Of a stretch of DNA of 64,000 nt, positions 1 to 10,683 are shown piece by piece; position 1 is the first letter of the stretch, and the number at the start of each line of letters is the position of its first letter. The position numbers and the translations under genes are program-made. Source of the stretch: Leptodactylus fallax (Eukaryota; Chordata; Amphibia; Anura; Leptodactylidae). The stretch is taken from the NCBI GenBank assembly GCA_947044405.1, contig CAMRHE010000077.1, forward strand, positions 4,141,001 to 4,205,000. Reading direction: 5' to 3'. The notes below the pieces were generated by a model. That model was not told the DNA's origin, did no database searches, and was given only the letters and a program-made list of their open reading frames with translations.

Positions 1-6
1 AATTAC

Positions 7-185
7 CTTGAAGAGGTGTTTCTCAGATTCCAAATATGCCTCTTATTTTCAGCTTTGGAGCCCCATTTTCATGTTCTGTAAATCACAGTTTTATTCATTT
101 GCAAATGAGGGGAATCATCTTTGTCCAGGAATCAAGAGCTGAGACCAAAGGCCGGGCAAGCTAAAGCCCCCCCCCCCCCAATGGG
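7..185. repeat. Dispersed repeat shared with 22280-22470
   Basis: GAGGTGTTTCTCAGATTCCA, TCAGCTTTGGAGCCCCATTT and TTCATTTGCAAATGAGG line up with GAGGTGATTCTACAGTTTCC, TCAGCTTTGGAGCACCATTT and TTCACATGCAAATGAGG at 22290-22370. Ends with an 11-base C run. Confidence 0.65.
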
Positions 186-1360
186 ATGACTTCTATGTGG
201 AAAAAAACAACATAGCAGTACTACATGTGCATGCATTTGATGCCGTATCTTCCCCTTTTGAAATCCAGGGTTGTATCTTGACATCGATATAATCACCCAT
301 GATTCAATGTATTTAATAAATCGGTACTAATGTCGGAGATCCCAAACTATGGATATTAAGAATGACACAAGAAGGAATTTAGGACATTACTGACCGCTGC
401 TGCCCCTTTGTTTGCTTACTAGTTGTGGTCTCTCATCTTATAGTGGTGTTATTTGGAATTTTCCCATATTCTTATTATGTATCGATCATAACAGGATTAC
501 ATTTTCCTTGCATATCGTATGTACATTTGGCTTAATAATGGTCTTCAGATAGGATTCTTAATCCAAGAATAGCATCATTTCCTATGTAAAATTACCTTTC
601 ATCTGATAATCACAATTACAGCTGAATATAAATGATTTAGGAGAGCAGGGAATCTAGGGATAAGCTCCTGGTCTATAAAGATCTCCTAGATTACTTTTCA
701 AGTCTCCAACCACTCCTACATTCTTGAGCTCTTCTTTAAACTTCTTTCCAAATCATTGACACTTAAGCTTTGGGATTCATTACTATGTCTAGCAAAGTGA
801 GCTGTCCAATTTCCTTCTGGTTTAGTAGCATGTGGTTATGGAGAGCTGAGGACTATTGTTGTGCTGTGATGTGTTCAAGATGGTAGCACTTACAGAAGCC
901 TGGCTATAACTTAATGTATACCCTAGGGGCACTATTCAGAAGATAATGGGGGTGTCTCAGGCTGTGGTTCTGGCACTAACACAGAAAGCATTACCACAGT
1001 ATTATTAGCACACACATTGTACAGAATAATGTATCATTATGTGTTTTATCTCTTGTCAATATCAATCTAAATTGTTACATAAATAACACCAAGTTACTGC
1101 CAGGTCTGTCTTAGCTAGTTTTACTAAGTGCTATATACAGAACAAAGCTAAGTAAATTGTAGTACATGCACAGTAAATGTAGATCTTATAAATGCTATAG
1201 TGGCAACATGCCACAGTGCTCGCTCCCCTCTAAAGCCAAACTCACTTAATGGAGTATTTAAGAAATGTGCTTTAAAAAGGTCACATTCTGTCACTCTCTT
1301 TTAGATCCCCTTCTTGTCAAAGTAAGCTATACTCACATACACATACCTACTGTATATGCA

Positions 1361-1545
1361 TTACATGGCCAAAAGTATGTGGATGCCAGAATATCAAATC
1401 CATATGTGTTTATTAAACATCTAATTCCAATATCATGGGTAGTAACATGGAGCTGATTGGGTTTTGCTGCTAGATCAGACCCCTCTCCCATGGTAAGGAT
1501 TTGCAGTAAATTAGGGTACATGGTTGGTACATTTCACCAGACAGA
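1361..1545. mobile_element. Tc1-like fragment (GGCCAAAAGTATGTGG type)
   Basis: Starts TTACATGGCCAAAAGTATGT, the tip of a well-known fish/frog Tc1 family. It continues with ATCTAATTCCAATATCATGG..ACATGGAGCTG and a degenerate version of the adjoining transposase 3' region. No right end was seen. Identification is from memory of the family terminal sequence. Confidence 0.6.
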
Positions 1546-1753
1546 GCATTCTGAAGTACACAATACTGTAGAATGTATTTATATTATTGTACCATTATTA
1601 TTTTCCTTTACTAAAATTAAAGAAGTTTTCCTATGAACTTAACCAGAATTATAGCATTTTTGCAAATATAAATAATTAAAAATTCTGCAGAGTTTTAAAG
1701 ATTTTCTCTAACCCTATTAGTGCTGCCATTCTTTTGTATTGCTCTATTGCCAA

Positions 1754-1923
1754 TGGATACGACCATGAATGTAGGAACTTTATATGGTGTAACATTTCTA
1801 TAATTTCCTTCTCACACATGTAATGTCCCTGCCTGATAACCTGTCCACAATATGGAAATCATTGTTGGGTTTCTGATAAGTGCCAGCCCATACAAAGTTC
1901 CTGCATTCATGACCATATTCCCC
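1754..1923. repeat. Fold-back repeat, 38-bp arms
   Basis: GACCATGAATGTAGGAACTT (about 1761-1780) pairs with AAGTTCCTGCATTCATGACC (about 1895-1915); the arms extend to about 38 bases with a few mismatches. Confidence 0.75.
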
Positions 1924-1929
1924 ATATCC

Positions 1930-2092
1930 TCATGGATTGTAAGCTCTTGCGAGCAGGGCCCTCACTTCTATGGTTTCATACATTAATTCTTTGTCACATT
2001 GTAATGTCAAACAATTTCTGTTCCTGTGTCCTGTGATTTCTAAAGTGCTACATTGTACCGTGTTAATAAATAAAGATATTATTATTATATCC
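1930..2092 (+). repeat. LINE (L2/CR1-like) 3' tail
   Basis: ATTGTAAGCTCTTGCGAGCA, GGGCCCTCACTTC, then CTAAAGTGCTACATTGTACC and AATAAATAAAGATATTATTATTAT form the common frog retroposon tail ending in a short microsatellite. Inverse copies occur at 21035-21110 and 48040-48195. Confidence 0.65.
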
Positions 2093-2226
2093 ACTGCCAA
2101 CCAATAAAGACAAAGACAACTGAGATAATTAGAGAAAATCTTTAAAATTCTGCAAAATGTTTAATTATTTATATCTGCAAAATGTTTAACTTTTAGTTGT
2201 CTACAAAGTTCCTAGGAAAACCCCTT

Positions 2227-2432
2227 AAGGCTAAGGCCCCACATTGCGGAAATGCAGCATTTTATGTTGCAGATTTTGCTGTGGTTTTTTTTGAGCCAAA
2301 GCCAAGAATTGTTACAAAAAGAATTGGAAATATATAGGAATCTCTTATATTTCTACCTTCTACTCAATCTACTCCTGACTTTGGCTCAAAAAACCCCAGC
2401 AAAAGCTGCAACAAAAAAGCTGCGACATGGTG
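2227..2432. repeat. Fold-back repeat, family A
   Basis: GGCCCCACATTGCGGAAATG, GTTGCAGATTTTGCTGTGG and TTGAGCCAAAGCCAAGAATT pair with ACTCCTGACTTTGGCTCAAA and AGCAAAAGCTGCAACAAAAA. Copies also occur at 27395-27605, 27640-27780 and 38770-38870 (partial). Confidence 0.7.
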
Positions 2433-2695
2433 CCAAACAGCGAAGCACAGGAAAAAAACTCTGCGGAAAAAATGCACTGCATTTTTTATCACATCGTTTT
2501 TCACAGAAAGTTCGCAGCGTTTTCCTCTGCAGACTTTCTGCCCCTATTATACCTATACAGAAAACACCAGCGTTGCCGCAAGTATAATTGACATGCACTG
2601 AATTTAAAAAATGCAAATGTTTTTGAAAATGCAGAATTTCCGCTGCTGTTTTTTTTTCTGCAATGTGTGGATGGGATTAGCCAGAATCTCAGGTG
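2433..2695. repeat. Dispersed repeat, family B
   Basis: CACAGAAAGTTCGCAGCGTT, GCAGACTTTCTGCCCC, ATTATACCTATACAGAAAAC, AAGTATAATTGACATGCACT and CTGCAATGTGTGGATGGGAT in order. Other copies: 29890-31440 (split), 31440-31790, 44770-45070 and 62540-62770 (partial). Confidence 0.65.
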
Positions 2696-2773
2696 AGATG
2701 TGACTAACCAGTCAAATTTCCTATTTTTCCAAACTCCTGTGGTAGTGTGCTTTCTATCACTCCAGCCAACACT

Positions 2774-3003
2774 AGTAGTATAATGTTGTACCGTGTTAGC
2801 CATAGAAAGTAGTGGAAGAGTGAAGAAATCAGGTGATACCTTTTAGAGGCTAACTGAGTATATTTGATAGTAAGCTTTCGGAAGTACTAGCTCGCTTCTT
2901 CAGACAGTTGTATGTCTGAAGAAGAGAACTAGTACCCTCGAAAGATTACTATCAAATATATTCAGTTAGCTTCTAAAAGGTCTCACCTGATTTCTTTACT
3001 CTT
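2774..3003. mobile_element. 230-bp hairpin insertion with 12-bp direct repeats
   Basis: CCAGCCAACACT occurs at 2762-2773 and again at 3004-3015, like a target duplication. Between them, arms of about 85 bp (2816-2905 and 2913-3006, e.g. ATCAGGTGATACCTTTTAGA against TCTAAAAGGTCTCACCTGAT) form a near-perfect hairpin with a loop of about 8 bases. The arm text (AAGCTTTCGGAAGTACTAGC, CTGAAGAAG) is a known type of fish/frog dispersed repeat. The class is not certain. Confidence 0.65.
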
Positions 3004-3332
3004 CCAGCCAACACTGGCATTGTGCACGCTGATCACAGACTTGTTTATGGATTCTTACCCACTAAATGCCAACAGACACCTTTTACATACTGTGCATTTG
3101 AGCATTCAGCAGCCTTGTTGTGTGTGCTTCAATGGTCTAGTGCTTCATACCTGAGCGGTTGCTCCCAGACATTTCTACTTCAGTATAATGATGCTATAAA
3201 TTAGCATCCATATTGCAAACGGCCCCCTCCTGCTATACTATGGCCCTTTGATCAGACAGCTATAATGCAGCAGAATTTTTGTACTTGTATTACAGCTGCA
3301 TGTTCAGGTTAGGACAGAGGATACAAACTTAA

Positions 3333-3807
3333 AGGGAATCTGTCAGGGCAATTTGGGACACTAAACCACCCACACGTCCATATGGACCGGGGGTTTAGTG
3401 TCGAAAATTACCCTGTTATAACGCAATCCATGGCTGCATTAAAAATAAAAAAAAAGCTTTATACTCCCCCTGCCGCTGTACTCCCTGCGCCTGCGCAGTT
3501 CTGCAATGAAGCCAGAGGAGTACTTCTCGGCTTCAGTGCGCATGCCTCACAATTACGTAGTGAAGTCGGAGTGTCCATCTTTGGCTTCACTGAAGAACAG
3601 CGCAGGCGCCGGGAGGCGTGCCTCATGAATAAACCGGACCCGATCTCACCAAACAGCGTCGATCGGACTATTATCTAGGTAAGCATAAAGGTTTTTTATT
3701 TTTAATGCGCCCGCAGATTGCATTACAACAGGGCGATCTGGAACACTAAACCCAAGGTCTATAAGGACCTGGGGTTTAGTGTCCCAGATTGACCTGACTG
3801 ATTCCAA
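3333..3807. mobile_element. piggyBac-type MITE, 475 bp
   Basis: TTAA at 3329-3332 and 3808-3811 flanks inverted ends AGGGAATCTGTCAGGGCAAT (left) and TTGGAATCAGTCAGGTCAAT (right, inverted), followed by TTTGGGACACTAAACC in both arms. Each arm also folds on itself through GTCCATATGGAC-like and ACTAAACC/GGTTTAGT pairs. No coding sequence. Confidence 0.75.
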
Positions 3808-3839
3808 TTAAGGGGATAACTTGCTCAGATTGGATAGCC

Positions 3840-4165
3840 CCTTTGGGAGGCTAGGGGTGGTGTAAAAATAGAAGTGATACTCATCTATCCCTGGTCCTCC
3901 ATTTGGGTGGCATGTGCGCATCAGAACTTCTGAGGCTCATGAGAGCACTGTGTCACTCAATGACCTTAGTGGTCATATCTGCAGCAGCGGTGAGGGTACT
4001 GCTGATATCTTACCTGTATCCCACATGTGACCTCTGAGGTCAATCATTGGCTACAGTGAACATGTGAGCCTCAATACTTCCAGCTCAGCCACTGGAGGGA
4101 ACGTGGGATGCACTGTCTGAAATAGGATGTAGGTGAGTATCACATATTTCTGGAATTGAACTACC
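3840..4165. repeat. Fold-back MITE fragment
   Basis: AAGTGATACTCATCTATCCC (3871) pairs with GATGTAGGTGAGTATCACAT (4127); TGACCTTAGTGGTCA and TGACCTCTGAGGTCA form smaller hairpins between. Confidence 0.5.
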
Positions 4166-4211
4166 TTATAATCAAGAAACTGAGTCTCAAGACTGGATGG
4201 GGAAAATTCTA

Positions 4212-4513
4212 AGGGTACGTTTACATGGGAAAATGAAGAGGAATTCATCTTCATTTTCCACTGTATTCGGCCACGGGATTGCCGTGATGGAATGCCGATG
4301 CAGTGAATGAATGGGCCTAATCATCAAGGACTCCCAAGCTGCGGAATCCACAGCAAAATCTAGCAGGATGCTGATTTTTTTCAGCATCCTACTACAATCT
4401 CTGCCTCCCATTGAAAACAATGGTAGGCAGATTCATGGCAGAATCTGCCACCGATTTGGGGGTGGAATCTGCTTCCAAATCCATGGCAGATTCCTCCATG
4501 TGAACCAAGCCTT
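4212..4513. repeat. Dispersed repeat, family D
   Basis: AATGAAGAGGAATTCATCTTCATT hairpin at 4232-4255, then ATGGGCCTAATCATCAAGGA, CCTCCCATTGAAAACAATGG and GGCAGATTCCTCCATGTGAA. The same text in reverse order lies at 13905-14265; a shorter relative at 28895-29275. Confidence 0.65.
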
Positions 4514-5821
4514 AAAGTGGCAGGGCACAAAAAAGGGGCTACTACTTATGAACAGTAGAGATAGTGGAAAATCTATTCCTTTAAACCAGAGGAAACATCC
4601 TCGGAACTTCTATATACCGCTGAGATAATCATAGATTGTGTAGCAAGTTGTTTCTACTGCTTCTTATTGCAGATTGCATTTAGATCTGTTGCTTGTAACT
4701 ATTGTTATAAGGATGTTGCCCTTCATTGCTAAGAAACACTTCTTCGCTGCCAAACATGCTTCCTCCTTTTGATGCTATGAAAGGGAACCTGTCATCAGAT
4801 TTTTCATGTTTGACCTAGCAGCATAGTGCTGTAGGGATTGAAAACAACGGTCGTGCCATACCAATGCTAAAATTTTCAGTTATCCAGTTTGCAAAAAAAA
4901 TAAATTTTACTAGCAGTGGATGCTGGTGTCATGAAGGAATATTTATTATATTTTCTAAACCAGTTTTCTAGCATACAAATGTCCCAAATTTAAGATGTAA
5001 AACTGGCATAAATGATGTTAGAAATCTATGCCTGACACAAGGCCTGACAGAGGGTGCGCCTCATTTACCAGTGTTCATTGCGACATTAGCACCAGTGCCA
5101 TTGAAATCGCACCCGGAGGGTGTCAGTCCAAGAAGGGATGGATAAAGATTACCACAGGCCTTGAGCTATATAGATTGTGCCCTTTCCCCCCCCCCCCCCC
5201 ACCAGGATAAAGTTTATAGGGCAATTTTAATCAGCTGAATAATCATTCATATTAATGCTTGTTCTCACTCAGTTCCCAGTGTTAGGTGTTATATTGTGCA
5301 TGCACAAACCCAGGGTGCTGCCAAACCCAGCGATCAGATCAGTGTAGCTAAAGGCAGTTTTATTTTTAATGGCCACAGAGTATAGGATGGGGGACTTCAC
5401 TGTGAAAGAGCAGCAGGCTCCCTCAGTATGCGGGGAGTAGCCATGCACCGCCCCCACACTGTTATGCTGCCCCTTGCTTATGGGAAAACTAGGCCAAACT
5501 TTTGTCCGCCCTCCCCCCCCCACAGCGTATTCTTGATAGTGACGGTTATGGGTGCTGCAGTGGTATCTCAGATACCTGAAAGGGATACAGCTTAAGTACC
5601 CACAACTGTAGTCATCAACAATATGGTGAGTGAGCAGCGCAGCGCCCGGCATGTAAACAATACTGGGAGCTGTATGTTTTGGGAAACAGCTGATCTGCAG
5701 TCTGAGATGTAAGAGATCAGTGGGGGGTCCAACACCCAGGGTCCCTGCTGATCAACTGTTTGAAGGTACTGTGGTGCTTTTGTGAGCGCTGTGACTCCTG
5801 CACTAATTACATTGCACAGTA

Positions 5822-6379
5822 TCTGTTCTGGTCATCCCAAACTTCTTCCATTTAAGGATTATGGGGGCCACTGTGCTCTTAGGAACCTTGAGTGCTGCAA
5901 AAATTCCTTTGTAACCTTGGCCAGATCTGTGCCTTGCCACAATTCTGTCTCTGAGCTCCTTGGGCAGTTCCTTTTGACCTCTTGATTCTCATTTGCTCTG
6001 ACATGCACTGTGAGCTGTGAGGTCTTATATAGACAGGTGTGTGCCTTTCCTAATCAAGTCCAATCAGTTTAATTAAACACAGCTGGACTCCAATGAAGGA
6101 GTAGAACCATCTCAAGGAGGATCAGAAAGAAATGGACAGCATGTGAGTTAAATATGAGTGTCACAGCAAAGGGTCTGAATACTTATGACCATGTGATATA
6201 TGTTTTTCTTTTTTAATAAATTTGCAAAAATATCTACATTTCTGTTTTTTTCTGTCAAGATGGGGTGATGAGTGTACATTAATGAGAAATAAAATGAACT
6301 TTTTTACTTTTAGCAAATGGCTGCAATGAAACAAAGAGTGAAAAATTTAAAGAGGTCTGAATACTTTCCGTACCCACTG
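5822..6379 (-). mobile_element. Truncated Tc1 copy, same family as 50672-52293
   Basis: Matches the right third of the 50672-52293 element: the transposase N-terminal coding part (reverse of GTTACAAAGG..AGCACTC), the TATA-like leader, and the complete right inverted repeat ending GTACCCACTG before TA (6380-6381). The left boundary near 5822 is not at a TA, so the rest was lost by deletion. Confidence 0.85.
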
Positions 6380-6456
6380 TATGATGTTATTACAGGCTGT
6401 AATAATAGTGCACAGCTGCTATAAAACAGATAGCGTGTGATGTGAATAGTGAAGGG

Positions 6457-7005
6457 ACTCCACACAGTATAATATGCTCCACAGTGGCCCCACACAGTAT
6501 AATATGCTCCACAGTGGCCCCCATAGAGTATTATATGCTCCACAGTAATCCCACACAGTATAATATGCTCCACAGTAGCCCCAATACAGTATTATATGCT
6601 CCACAATGGCCCCCACACAGTATTGTATTCTCCACAGTGGCCCCCACAAAGTATTAAATGCTGCACAGTGGTCCCCACACAGTATAATGTGCTCTATAGT
6701 GACCCCTACACAGTATAATATGCTCCCCCTCGTGGCCCCACATACAGGTGCATCTCAATAAATTAGAATATCTTTGAAACGTTTATTTCTTTCAGTAATT
6801 AAATTAAAAAGTGACCTCCTATATTTTCTAGATTCTTAGGTTTCCTAAGGTCCCTCAGTCTGGTTCAGTAGGACAAACAATCATGGAAGACGCTGATTAT
6901 GAATTGTATTACTGAAATGAATGAATGTTGCAAAAATATTCTAATTTATTGAGATGGACCTGTAGTATAAAATGCTCCCAATAGCCCCCCTAGGGCCGCT
7001 TCAGG
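6457..7005. repeat. Old ~31-bp minisatellite (interrupted)
   Basis: About nine diverged copies of a unit like CACAGTATAATATGCTCCAC plus AGTGGCCCC, with period 30-32 bp, from 6457 to 6742. One more copy follows at 6963-7005, after the inserted MITE. The unit is related to the younger array at 24488-25665. Confidence 0.85.
6745..6962. mobile_element. 218-bp Tc1/mariner MITE
   Basis: CAGGTGCATCTCAATAAATT at the left and the inverse AATTTATTGAGATGGACCTG at the right, with TA on both sides (6743-6744, 6963-6964). It has no coding capacity. It interrupts the 31-bp tandem array, whose sequence resumes immediately after it. Confidence 0.88.
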
Positions 7006-7690
7006 TGAACCCCACAAAACTTGAAGAATATTCATGAGGTTTGGTGCTATTATTATACCCTGGATCTCCTCATACCCCACAGTATAATAAGTAGAGGCCC
7101 AGAGGAAGTGAAAAAAAATAACAAACATTTATATTCACCTTGCCTCACCTCTCCTGGGCATCCTTGCTCCGTCTGGTTCTCTTCAGCATCTTCTTCAGTC
7201 CTCTTCTGCCTGCAACTGAGGTGACGCGCCCCAGATGTCACTGCTGGGGCCTGTCATGGGTCATGAGCCCAGCACAGACGGCTGGGGCTCATGACCTGGG
7301 CGCATCACAGGCCAGAAGAGCCCCAGAGAGGATTCTGTGGATTGTCAGAAGCCCAGGAGAGGTGAGTAAAAGTATTTCTTATTTTTAGTCACCTTCCTCT
7401 GTGCTGGCATCTATTGGAAAGGGTCACAGGGACATTTCCATTAACAATATGTATAGCGGTCAGGGAACTAGACTTTCCCCGGTCACAGTTGCAGGCAGGA
7501 CCCTCTATTTCACTGTACCAATTGCTCACTGTTAGTATTGTATTTTTCGTCTTGAATGTAAATCCTGAAATGTACAGCACCACAGAATTAATGGTGCTCT
7601 AAAAATAAATAATAATAATAATGGTACATTATAGTTGGGGGGCCCGGTACAGTTTTTGCATTGGGGCCCAGGAGCTTCATGTTACATCTC
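7005..7690. mobile_element. Decayed hAT-type element flank with retroposon tail
   Basis: Following the array, the text CCCACAGTATAATAAGTAGAG and a palindromic CTGGGGC..GCCCCAG region parallels the stretch after the array in the 24354-26284 element. It ends GGGGCCCAGGAGCTTC..CATCTCTG, the usual right end of these hAT-type repeats. A CR1/L2-like 3' tail (AATGTACAGCACCACAGAAT followed by AATAATAAT) lies inside at about 7490-7622. The left terminus is not recognisable. Confidence 0.5.
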
Positions 7691-7699
7691 TGGTCTTAG

Positions 7700-9165
7700 G
7701 GGTTTCCTCATGGTAATAAAGTTGGGAATCACTGTCCTAGAGATTGTTAAAAATGCATTAACAATAATGGTAAATATAGTCCCATGGCAAATGCTGGATA
7801 TACTAAAAGTGAGCTGTCTTTCTACTATCAAAGACAAAAAGCCGTCCTCCTCGACTGAGTTCAACTGACTTATTTTACTCGGAGAGGCTGTGAGAACGTC
7901 TGATCTAGAAATAATGCAATTACACACATGACTGCCGAGCCTGCGGCAACTGTGATATATATACTTGCATGTACTCACACACAACACCAATGGTGAAATG
8001 GGCGCCAGTTTTTATTCGACAACATTAAGGGCCCTACTTAAAAAGCTGTGAAGCTGGCACAATTGATGAGTTGTTTTCCAAGAGAAGACAGAGTTAATGT
8101 AGATAGAAAAAACATGTCAGGACAGGGGTTTATGTTATTCCGATAGTATGGCTGATTTACACTGCCCAACACTGACTGCTTTGGCTCTGGACAATGTGTG
8201 ATGTGGTGGAGAGACACAAAAGGCAGACAGCTATGCATGTGCAACTCATTTACAGACATGGGAACCGCATGTTCCCGTTTTTGACAGTTGTGTCATATGC
8301 TGTTCTTGTCCATCTTTCAGAAGGGCAATGCTTGGAATGGTTGAAACACTGGAGGGGATCCTGGCAGTAGAAAAGAGGGATAGCAGACGTCATGTTTACT
8401 CCAATGATTTTATAGTTGTCAGGATTTAGACTATGACTGTTCCAAAGCTATTCGGAGTGGAAGAACTTGACTTAACATTACTGGTTTTTGCACTGAGAAG
8501 TAAAAGGGAATGGTATAGCTCTAGCAATGGACCACTGTTTTTATAGAAACTTTATGTTTATACTGTATATTTTTGTATTTATACTGCTTATAATGGTAAC
8601 ATTATGGTACTATTTGGTTCCATATCAATGAAATCCAGAAAAAAAAGAAATTCTAAAGGTTATGTTGTGCCACCTGACTTTGCTTGCTAGTGTCCTCCTT
8701 CTTTGCCCACTGCAGTGCTTTCCCAGGCCTTGGGCATTGCACTCCAGTCCTGTAGGGTACAGGTCCTTTAAGAAATTCTAAACCTTGCTGTCTGCTCCCA
8801 GGCAATCTCCTGCGCATGTGGGCTACTTGGAACATCCTTCTCCACAGGCTGACTGTTTTTATGTTATCTGTTTCTTATACCTAATGCTGTGATGACCACC
8901 CTGACCTCTTCCAGATTACCATATTGTTTCTGTGCCGCAGAGGATACAAAGATCAGTGTAGCAGCATAAACAGTGCACCAAGGCAAATTTGTTTTGTGTG
9001 AAGCTGTGACCCCTAACCCCACCCATGTCTCCTTTATCCCAGCCCATTCCTATTGAGTTCCTTTGTGCCATAGTACAGTAATCGTGTCCTTCAATGTATA
9101 ATACATAATGATGATGCCTCCATAGTTCCCACCACATATTATTATGTTTTCCATACAGCTTCTGA
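7700..9165. other. No gene seen
   Basis: AT-rich, unique-looking sequence 3' of FTCDNL1. Short open frames on both strands lack any family resemblance or codon structure. No repeat was recognised. Confidence 0.5.
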
Positions 9166-9169
9166 GTAG

Positions 9170-10450
9170 AGATTGGCAAACCGTTTCTTTGCGAGCCAGG
9201 TTCAACCTAAATATTCTAAATTTCTAATGAAATGGAATACTTTGCAATTCATCTCGAACTAACTAAAATAGCCGCCGTGACATACATTGTGCAGTGAAAA
9301 TACAGAAGAGACACGTGTGTGTGATGTCCTGACATTAGCTCACAGCTTCTCAGCCAATAGTTAGTGGAAGGTGCTGATGTCATATACAGTATATAAGTCT
9401 ATAACATCCAAAAACCCTGTCCAGGGCATACCTAAGGGAACCTCACAGGGTGGGGGTGGTTGCACTGGCATTGACACATTTCCACTGCTGGTGCTGGCAA
9501 CAGCAACTACAGGCAGTCATCTATCATGTGGGAATTTTTTTGTACATTGTCAAACTATAAATCCATGGCAATGTGGAAGCAAGCCAGAAACTTAGCTGCG
9601 ACCATACAGGAACAAACGTAGGAATTACATATCTCCATACTTACATGAAAAAGCATCACCAGCTTATTTGGCAAAAGAGACTTGGCAGAGGCACTGGCAG
9701 GGGAAAAGAGCAAGATAGTCCTACTCGTTCTTCCCATGATGTTCCTTGTAGGAGGCCACATTTACACCTAGCATATGGTCACTGTTATTATTATCACCAC
9801 CAACTGTTTCTCATACTCCTCCTCTTCCATTCTAGTCACCCATATGGGAATGTGTGTCCAGGAAACAGCGTCCAGTCATCCGGCGGTTCTGCAACTTAAC
9901 TGGAACCTAGCCAAGCTACTGACGATGCAGTCGCTGCCCTACCACTTAATGGATTCCATTGTGTTTCGCAAACTTATGGCATGCGCTCAACCTAGATGGA
10001 GGAAAGATGACTCTGCTTTATATGCCCATATGTTGGAGGATGTGGGCCTTTCCTTGGATAAGTCAGTTAGGGGAAACAATGCACGCCACCTTGGACACGT
10101 GGAGCAGCAATTAAGGACAAGGACAATACATGGCTTTCGTAGTTCACTGGGTCAATATTTTCAGTGGCAATGGCCACAGTCCAGAAATGCAACAAGGCCA
10201 TATTATCATATTATTCCATACTTTACTGTTGCCACTAACACTGCCACAGCTACCATTACTGCCACCACTCAGTCAAACATGTCCTGTGGCCTGGTCCATC
10301 ATATAATTCCATACTTTACTGTTGCCACTAACATTGTCACAGCTACCATTGCTGCCACCACTCAGCCACACATGCCCTGCGGCCTGGTCCATCATATTAT
10401 TCCATGATACTGCCACTCATGTTGCCACAGCTATCCCCACTGCCACCACT
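9170..10450 (+). mobile_element. Decayed hAT-like transposon with transposase fragment
   Basis: About 9880-10090 translates to LNWNLAKLLTMQSLPYHLMD and then SIVFRKLMACAQPRWR. This resembles the conserved N-terminal core of hAT/ZBED transposases (sites with SxPFSxVDSxxFRxLM). The following GNNARHLGHVEQQLRTRTI is repeat text I recognise from frog hAT-like elements. A 210-codon frame at 9775-10407 contains it, but no zinc finger, catalytic residues or dimerisation domain are visible. It is a fragment and not a gene. Termini were not identified. Confidence 0.4.
10205..10450. repeat. 93-bp tandem repeat, ~2.6 units
   Basis: ATTCCATACTTTACTGTTGC begins at 10213 and again at 10306. A shortened copy (ATTCCATGATACTGCCACTC) begins at 10399. 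The 93-bp period equals 31 codons, which is why the reading frame stays open through it. Confidence 0.8.
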
Positions 10451-10667
10451 TAATAAAACTGAGATTGATAGAATGGAGATTTAGATACAGAGACTACAGA
10501 GGGGCAAACTGAATACAAGTGCAGGATACAAGTTATATAATGGCCACAAATAGCGTTATTCCTTAATTCCTTATTACTAAAGGCTTGGCCCTCTTTAAAT
10601 AAAAACCTATTATATAGTAAAGGATGTTTAAAAGAATCAAAATGCTGGAAAAAGCTGTATGCCAAAG

Positions 10668-10673
10668 TTTATT
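10668..10673 (-). promoter_or_regulatory. Candidate polyadenylation signal of FTCDNL1
   Basis: TTTATT on the plus strand reads AATAAA on the gene strand, about ten bases after the TAA stop. It would give a 3' UTR of only a few tens of bases. No second perfect AATAAA was seen in the next 100 bases on this strand. Confidence 0.5.
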
Positions 10674-10683
10674 GCTATTTTTT

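Noticed and set aside
6442..6657. Short frames over the 6.4-kb repeat
   Set aside because: Same cause: tandem repeat translation.
9775..10407. 210-codon frame as a host gene
   Set aside because: Its middle resembles a hAT transposase fragment and its end is a 93-bp tandem repeat; no conserved host domain.
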